Origin: G963665405 sp963665405
GTDB lineage: Bacteria; Chloroflexota; Dehalococcoidia; Lucifugimonadales; G963665405
Assembly: GCA_963665405.2 (NCBI GenBank)
Contig: CAXXUH010000004.1
Span: 1,178,001 to 1,242,000, forward strand
DNA length: 64,000 bases
Reading direction: 5' to 3'
Of the stretch, positions 59,987 to 64,000 are shown one piece after another. The notes beneath the pieces were generated by a model. It did no database searches, was not told where the DNA came from, and was given only the letters and a program-made list of their open reading frames with translations. Every line of letters begins with the position of its first letter. Positions within the stretch are counted from its first letter, which is position 1. The position numbers and the translations under genes are program-made.

Positions 59987-60155
59987 AAGGTCCTCCAGGC
60001 GACGGCTACCGCCTCGCAAGCGGAACGGCCCAATCTTATCACGGCAGCGTTGCCCCCAGAAGGTAGGATGTCGAGCGGCGCAATCCGGGTCGGACACTGG
60101 CGCGGCCCAACTCGATTTGCTACTATTCCGCCAACCTCCGACCCGCGAGACGACG

Positions 60156-60920
60156 ATGGCCAGCCCGACATCGCCCTGGTACGAGACCTTCTTCGCCGAC
60201 GACTACCTGAACGTCTACGGGGACGTCCTGGCGTCGCGGTCCGCGGAATCGGAGGCCGCCTTCGCGGAGCGCGCCCTGGAGCTGTCGCCGGGAGACACGG
60301 TCCTGGACCTGTGCTGCGGACCGGGCAGGCACGCCCTGCTGTTCGCAAAGCGCGGGATGCGGGTCTTCGGTCAGGACCTCAACGCCGACTACCTGGAGAC
60401 GGCCCGGCGCGGCGCGGCGGCGGCGGGTGTGAGCCTCGAGCTGGTCAGGCGCGACATGCGCGACATCCCGTTCGAGGACACGTTCGACGGCATCGTCAAC
60501 ATGTTCACCGCCTTTGGCTATCTGGAATCGGAGGAGCAGGACATGAAGGTTCTGGGCCAGGCGTCGAGGGCGCTGAAGCCGGGCGGGCGCCTGCTCATCG
60601 ACATGGTCAACCGGGAGTGGGTCGTCTCCAACTACATCCAGAACGAGTGGCATTCCGGCGAGGACGGGACGCTCTACGTCGAGCGCCGGGAGCTCGACCT
60701 GGTCACGAGCCGCAACCGGGTCTCGTTCACCATCGTGTCGCCGGACGGCGCGCGCCGTGGCTCCGACGGCATCAACGTCCGGCTGTATACCCTCACGGAG
60801 ATGATCGCGATGCTCCGGCGCGCCGGCCTGGATTTCGTCCGGGCCTTCGGCGGGTACGACGACGAGACCTACTCTGTGCTCACCCGCCGCATGATCGTCG
60901 TCGCCCTCAAGCCCGAATAA
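60156..60920 (+). CDS. SAM-dependent methyltransferase
   Basis: 254 residues. Class I fold with motif I VLDLCCGPGRHALLFAKRG, motif II GQDLNADYLETARR, DMRDIPFEDTFDGIVNMFTA and LKPGGRLLIDMVNRE. It resembles small-molecule methyltransferases of the ubiE/tellurite type; the substrate is unknown. ATG 60156 chosen. Divergent from the SDR gene; monocistronic. Confidence 0.87.
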   Translation: MASPTSPWYETFFADDYLNVYGDVLASRSAESEAAFAERALELSPGDTVLDLCCGPGRHALLFAKRGMRVFGQDLNADYLETARRGAAAAGVSLELVRRDMRDIPFEDTFDGIVNMFTAFGYLESEEQDMKVLGQASRALKPGGRLLIDMVNREWVVSNYIQNEWHSGEDGTLYVERRELDLVTSRNRVSFTIVSPDGARRGSDGINVRLYTLTEMIAMLRRAGLDFVRAFGGYDDETYSVLTRRMIVVALKPE

Positions 60921-60924
60921 TTTC

Positions 60925-61060
60925 ACGAAGGGTGTGGAGCGTGGCGCAGCCGCCGCGAGTGCGAGAGCCGGTCCCAACCCCGAAGGGTGCCCAGAAGGGA
61001 AACCCGCCGACTACGGCGGACGGTCTGGTAGAATCGAGCGAGCCGTTCCAGCGCGCTCAG
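60925..61060 (+). repeat. Degenerate composite-repeat relic
   Basis: GGGTGTGGAGCGTGGCGCAG resembles the GGGGTGTGGAGAGGGGCGCAG start of copy e, and CCCCGAAGGGTGCCCAGAAG follows. Later AGCGCTGCGG is repeated in tandem at about 61058-61077 just before the dehydrogenase ribosome site. Confidence 0.4.
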
Positions 61061-61091
61061 CGCTGCGGAGCGCTGCGGTAGGAGGCTTCAT

Positions 61092-62114
61092 ATGAAAGCA
61101 GCGGTCTACGAGGGCAAGCAACGATTCGATGTCCGGGAGGTACCGACCCCGGACGTCGGGCCGGGTCAGATCCTCGTCCGGGTCGGCAACAGTGCGATCT
61201 GCGGTACAGACGTCCATGGGTTCCAGGCCGACGTCGTCCCGCCCGGGTCCATCATGGGCCACGAGTTCAGCGGCACCGTCGCTCAGCTCGGAGAGGGTGT
61301 CACCGGTTGGACCGTGGGGGATCGGCTGACCGGTGGGGGCGGCAGTCCGCCGCCGGGTGTCTCCGGCGAGTTCTTCTCGGACCCACGACTCAACTTCCGA
61401 ACCCATGGCTGGCAGAGCCAGCCGGCGTGGGCCCGGGCGTATGCCGAGTACGTCCAGATGGAGGCTTGGCAGCCGGTCCCGATTCCGGACGGCCTGAGCG
61501 ATGTGTCGGCCGCGATGGGTGAGCCGTGCGCGGCTGCCGTCCACGCCGTCAGACGGTCGCGGCTGAAGATCGGGAACTCCGTAGGCGTGATCGGAGCCGG
61601 GCCGCTGGGGCTCTTCGTCATGCAGATCGCCAGGGCTGGCGGCGCCGACAACATCGTCGTCTCCGAGCCGGCCGAGGCCCGCAGGGAGGCCGCGCTGAAG
61701 CTGGGAGCCGACGCGGTCATCGACCCGCTGGCCGAGGACGCGGTCGACCGGATGGTGTCCCTGACCTCGGGGCTGGGTCCGGACGTCGTGTTCGAGTGCG
61801 CCGGTGGGCGTCCCACCCTGCAACAGGCGCTGGACATGGTGCGGCCGCACGGCCAGGTCGTCCTCGTGGCGCTGGCCTGGGACCCCACGCCCGTCGTCTC
61901 CGTCGATTGGATCGCCAGGTACATCGACCTGACCACCACCTTCGGCCACACCCCCGAGGACTGGCGCATCGCGCTCTCCCTGATGAGGTCCGAGAAGATC
62001 GACCTCGAGTCCCTCCTGCCGGGCTCGAGCTTCATACCCCTGGACGGGATACAGGCGGCGTTCGACGCCCTGGTCAAGCCGACCACCGAGCTGAAGGTCT
62101 TCATAAGGCCCTGA
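61092..62114 (+). CDS. Zinc-type alcohol dehydrogenase (MDR family)
   Basis: 340 residues. GroES-like domain with AICGTDVHGFQ (zinc Cys), GHEFSGTVAQLGEGV and then the Rossmann domain GVIGAGPLGLFVMQIARAGG with SEPAEARREAALKLGADAVI. The four-cysteine structural zinc loop is replaced by GGGSPPPGVSGEFFSDP, so only the catalytic zinc is likely. It resembles threonine/sorbitol-dehydrogenase-like enzymes; the substrate is unknown. AGGAGG precedes the ATG. The MFS transporter follows 10 bp later, so uptake and oxidation of one substrate are probably coupled. Confidence 0.9.
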   Translation: MKAAVYEGKQRFDVREVPTPDVGPGQILVRVGNSAICGTDVHGFQADVVPPGSIMGHEFSGTVAQLGEGVTGWTVGDRLTGGGGSPPPGVSGEFFSDPRLNFRTHGWQSQPAWARAYAEYVQMEAWQPVPIPDGLSDVSAAMGEPCAAAVHAVRRSRLKIGNSVGVIGAGPLGLFVMQIARAGGADNIVVSEPAEARREAALKLGADAVIDPLAEDAVDRMVSLTSGLGPDVVFECAGGRPTLQQALDMVRPHGQVVLVALAWDPTPVVSVDWIARYIDLTTTFGHTPEDWRIALSLMRSEKIDLESLLPGSSFIPLDGIQAAFDALVKPTTELKVFIRP

Positions 62115-62124
62115 AGCGAAGCCG

Positions 62125-63390
62125 ATGGGCGAAGACGTGGCCAGAGGAGAGCAAGCCGGGCCTGCGACGGTAGCTGCCTGGGTGACCTACGACGTCGGAA
62201 ACGCCCTGTTCTTCACGGGGATAGTCGGCCTCTTCTTCCCGCTTTGGGTCACCGGGGAGATGGGCGGGGACGATGCGACGGTGGGGTACACCCTCGCGGC
62301 CGCCATGGCGATCAATCTCATTGCCGCGCCGATCGTCGGCGCCTACTCCGACCAGTCTCGCCGGCGCATTCCCTTCCTGGCGATCTTCACGCTCCTGTGC
62401 GTTGGAGCTACCCTCGTGCTCGGAGGCGACAACCTCAACCTGTCGCTCGCTCTGTTCGCGGTCGCCGTCATCTCCCTGAGCACCGCCGACATCTTCTACA
62501 ACGCCATGCTTACCCAGGTCAGCACCGAGGAGAACCGGGGCAAGATAGGAGGACTCGGCGTCGGTATCGGCTACCTGGGGGCGATCTTGGCGGTAGCGAT
62601 AGGCCTGGTCTTCGTCGACACACGGGGCTACGAGTTCGGATTCCGGGCCATCGGCGTTCTCGTCCTGCTGGCCTCCCTGCCCCTGCTGGTCCTCGCCAGG
62701 GAGCAGACGTCGCCGGCGAAGTCTCTGACCCCGTCCGAGATAGCCAGAGGGACCGTCGATCAGCTGAGCTCCACGCTCAGCATAGTTCGGGATTTTCCGG
62801 GTCTGGGGCGGTTTCTCTTTGCCCGGTTCTGGTACAGCTGGGTGCTGTACACGGCCTCTACTTTCGCGGTCCTCTACGCCATTGAGACGGTCGAGTTCGA
62901 CGTAGGTCAGGCTCAGATAGTCCTGCTGGTCGGAATTCTCGTGGCGGTACCGAGCGGGCTCGCGTGGGGGATGATCGTCGACCGGATCGGGCCCAGGATC
63001 ACGATGATCGCGGTCCTTTCGGGATGGCTGGTTTTCGCGGCTCTGGCGGTCGCGATCCCGCTGCTCGACATCTCGAACCAGTCCTGGTTCGGGATCGCGG
63101 CCCTGGGCGGGCTTCTTGTTGCGGGGCTATGGGCGGCCGACCGGCCGTTCCTCCTCCGGCTCACTTCGCGGGAGTATCTGGGTGAGTTCTTCGGACTCCA
63201 CAGCATGGCCAGCAGGCTCGGGGCGATCGTAGGGCCGTTCACATGGGGTTATCTATCTGTCACCCTGGGCCTCGGACAGCCCGCCGCCATGTTGAGCCTG
63301 TTGGGATGCGGCGTGATCGCGCTGCTGCTCATTCGAGGCGTCAGCGACAGAGCCGTCGTTCCCTCCGAAGAGCCGGTCCGCGACCCCTAG
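62125..63390 (+). CDS. MFS transporter of the UMF1/Atg22-like type
   Basis: 421 residues with about twelve membrane helices. The start AWVTYDVGNALFFTGIVGLF and AAPIVGAYSDQSRRRIPFL, FYNAMLTQVSTEENRGKIGG and GRFLFARFWYSWVLY are typical of the Atg22/UMF1 branch of the major facilitator superfamily, often amino-acid or small-molecule effluxers. Probably co-transcribed with the dehydrogenase. Terminator downstream at 63443. Confidence 0.88.
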   Translation: MGEDVARGEQAGPATVAAWVTYDVGNALFFTGIVGLFFPLWVTGEMGGDDATVGYTLAAAMAINLIAAPIVGAYSDQSRRRIPFLAIFTLLCVGATLVLGGDNLNLSLALFAVAVISLSTADIFYNAMLTQVSTEENRGKIGGLGVGIGYLGAILAVAIGLVFVDTRGYEFGFRAIGVLVLLASLPLLVLAREQTSPAKSLTPSEIARGTVDQLSSTLSIVRDFPGLGRFLFARFWYSWVLYTASTFAVLYAIETVEFDVGQAQIVLLVGILVAVPSGLAWGMIVDRIGPRITMIAVLSGWLVFAALAVAIPLLDISNQSWFGIAALGGLLVAGLWAADRPFLLRLTSREYLGEFFGLHSMASRLGAIVGPFTWGYLSVTLGLGQPAAMLSLLGCGVIALLLIRGVSDRAVVPSEEPVRDP

Positions 63391-63442
63391 ACCCCCCGGC
63401 CTGACCAAGAGTGGCGCCGTCGCCGCCGCCCGCAAACAGAAA

Positions 63443-63472
63443 CTTCCCCGCATCTACCTAGAGGCGGGGAAG
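63443..63472. terminator. Bidirectional terminator
   Basis: CTTCCCCGC (63443-63451) pairs with GCGGGGAAG (63464-63472). It lies between the MFS gene and the convergent zinc-ribbon gene. Confidence 0.7.
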
Positions 63473-63531
63473 CTCGGAACCCGATATAAGGCCCGGTCTC
63501 GGTTCGGCCGGCCAGGGGATCGACGGGCCGT

Positions 63532-63708
63532 TCAGCCCAGGTTGACGGCCGTCCGCTCGTCCTGGCGCTCGGCCGCCGGCTCCAGCCCGGCGTCCGGGTA
63601 GGAGACGAATCCGCAGCTCAAACAGGTCAGGTACGATCCGTAGACATCGCGCTCGAACGACTGGTCCCCGGAGCACCGCTTGCAGGTCTTGAAAGAGATC
63701 CGGTCCAT
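63532..63708 (-). CDS. Small zinc-ribbon protein, 58 aa
   Basis: ATG 63708 is preceded by AGGGGG. The sequence begins MDRISFKTCKRCSGDQSFER and has YLTCLSCGFVSYPDAG, so two CxxC pairs about 20 residues apart form a zinc ribbon; the acidic tail ends in TAVNLG. It resembles the 61-aa protein at 35393 in length and layout. Function unknown; perhaps a transcription- or ribosome-associated adapter. Confidence 0.7.
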   Translation of the reverse strand: MDRISFKTCKRCSGDQSFERDVYGSYLTCLSCGFVSYPDAGLEPAAERQDERTAVNLG

Positions 63709-64000
63709 GCTAACCCCCTGTTGCTGACATCGTAGGCAGTGACGCTCGGCGTCGACGCGTCCTGGTGAGAGGCTACACCTCGATCGCAGGGCGGGCCGGT
63801 TAAGGATCGTTCACATCCAGTTGAGTCACGATAAAGAAGATGTGACGATTTGTGCCAACCCTGAGGCAAGATAACGTTCCCGCATTGAAGCTTTGGAGTT
63901 GCAGACGGACCCAAACCGAGTGGTACACCAACCACCAGAGCCCGGTACTTTGGGGGTGAGCTCATCGAGAGACTCAGGCGAGCCCCTTCGGCGGCGGACC
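63709..64000. other. Right-end intergenic DNA
   Basis: No gene supported in the last 292 bases. A GTG at 63957 (after GGGG) opens a frame that runs off the window edge, but it is too short to judge. Confidence 0.35.

Noticed and set aside
63627..63965. Minus-strand 112-aa frame at the right end
   Set aside because: Shadow-like composition; it overlaps the zinc-ribbon gene, which has a good ribosome site and cysteine pairs.

Overview
The window is 64 kb of GC-rich bacterial DNA, most consistent with a Chloroflexota genome of the Dehalococcoidia/SAR202 type. This assignment is inferred, not proven. The clues are the DapL route to lysine, an archaeal-type (ApgM) phosphoglycerate mutase, secreted proteins with Thr/Pro-rich linkers, a DUF3179 protein, an Atg22-like transporter, and no enterobacterial or actinobacterial operon layouts.

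Region 1 (about 329-13345) is an integrated element. A 103-bp direct repeat (329-431 and 13243-13345) holds the 3' part of a tRNA-Arg(TCT) gene and its terminator; the intact tRNA is at the right end. The integrase lies beside the tRNA, followed on the same strand by an AT-hook protein, a Cro/XRE regulator, a split Prim-Pol/helicase and a second tyrosine recombinase. The left half carries a PLD-type nuclease, a DUF262 gene cut by an IS1380-family insertion (3288-4999), a HEPN gene fused to a short-chain dehydrogenase tail, and an MFS transporter. The truncated ECF sigma factor at 1-205 is outside the element.

Region 2 (13.4-63.7 kb) is chromosomal and mostly housekeeping. It holds smpB with an S41 protease; a winged-helix/TIR-like protein; a minus-strand run hflX-dapL-dapF-miaA-tpiA-apgM-pgk-polyprenyl synthase-tsaC; a plus-strand purine run guaA-purD-purE-purB-purC-DUF3105-purS; and a minus-strand histidine run (HisZ/HisS-like)-hisG-phospholipase C-like-hisD-hisC-hisB. 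Next come a PadR/membrane-protein pair, DegV, a class III aminotransferase facing a phosphotriesterase-family hydrolase, a DUF3179 lipoprotein, a squalene/phytoene synthase, a three-gene HEPN/winged-helix cassette, a peroxiredoxin, a LuxR-type regulator, two HtrA-like proteases, a LysR regulator, a 7-deazaguanine/folate cluster (folE-queC-queD-pteridine-reductase-like SDR) and a methyltransferase, dehydrogenase and transporter.

The most notable observation is a pair of genes, 5 kb apart, in which an in-frame TGA sits exactly at the first cysteine of a CxxC redox motif (DUF3179 TGA-P-L-C; peroxiredoxin TGA-P-F-C). Each TGA is followed at the expected distance by a hairpin with GU in its loop, which points to selenocysteine. 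A second theme is a family of composite intergenic repeats built from two or three small perfect hairpins. They occur at no fewer than seven sites, including a tandem array between purE and purB.
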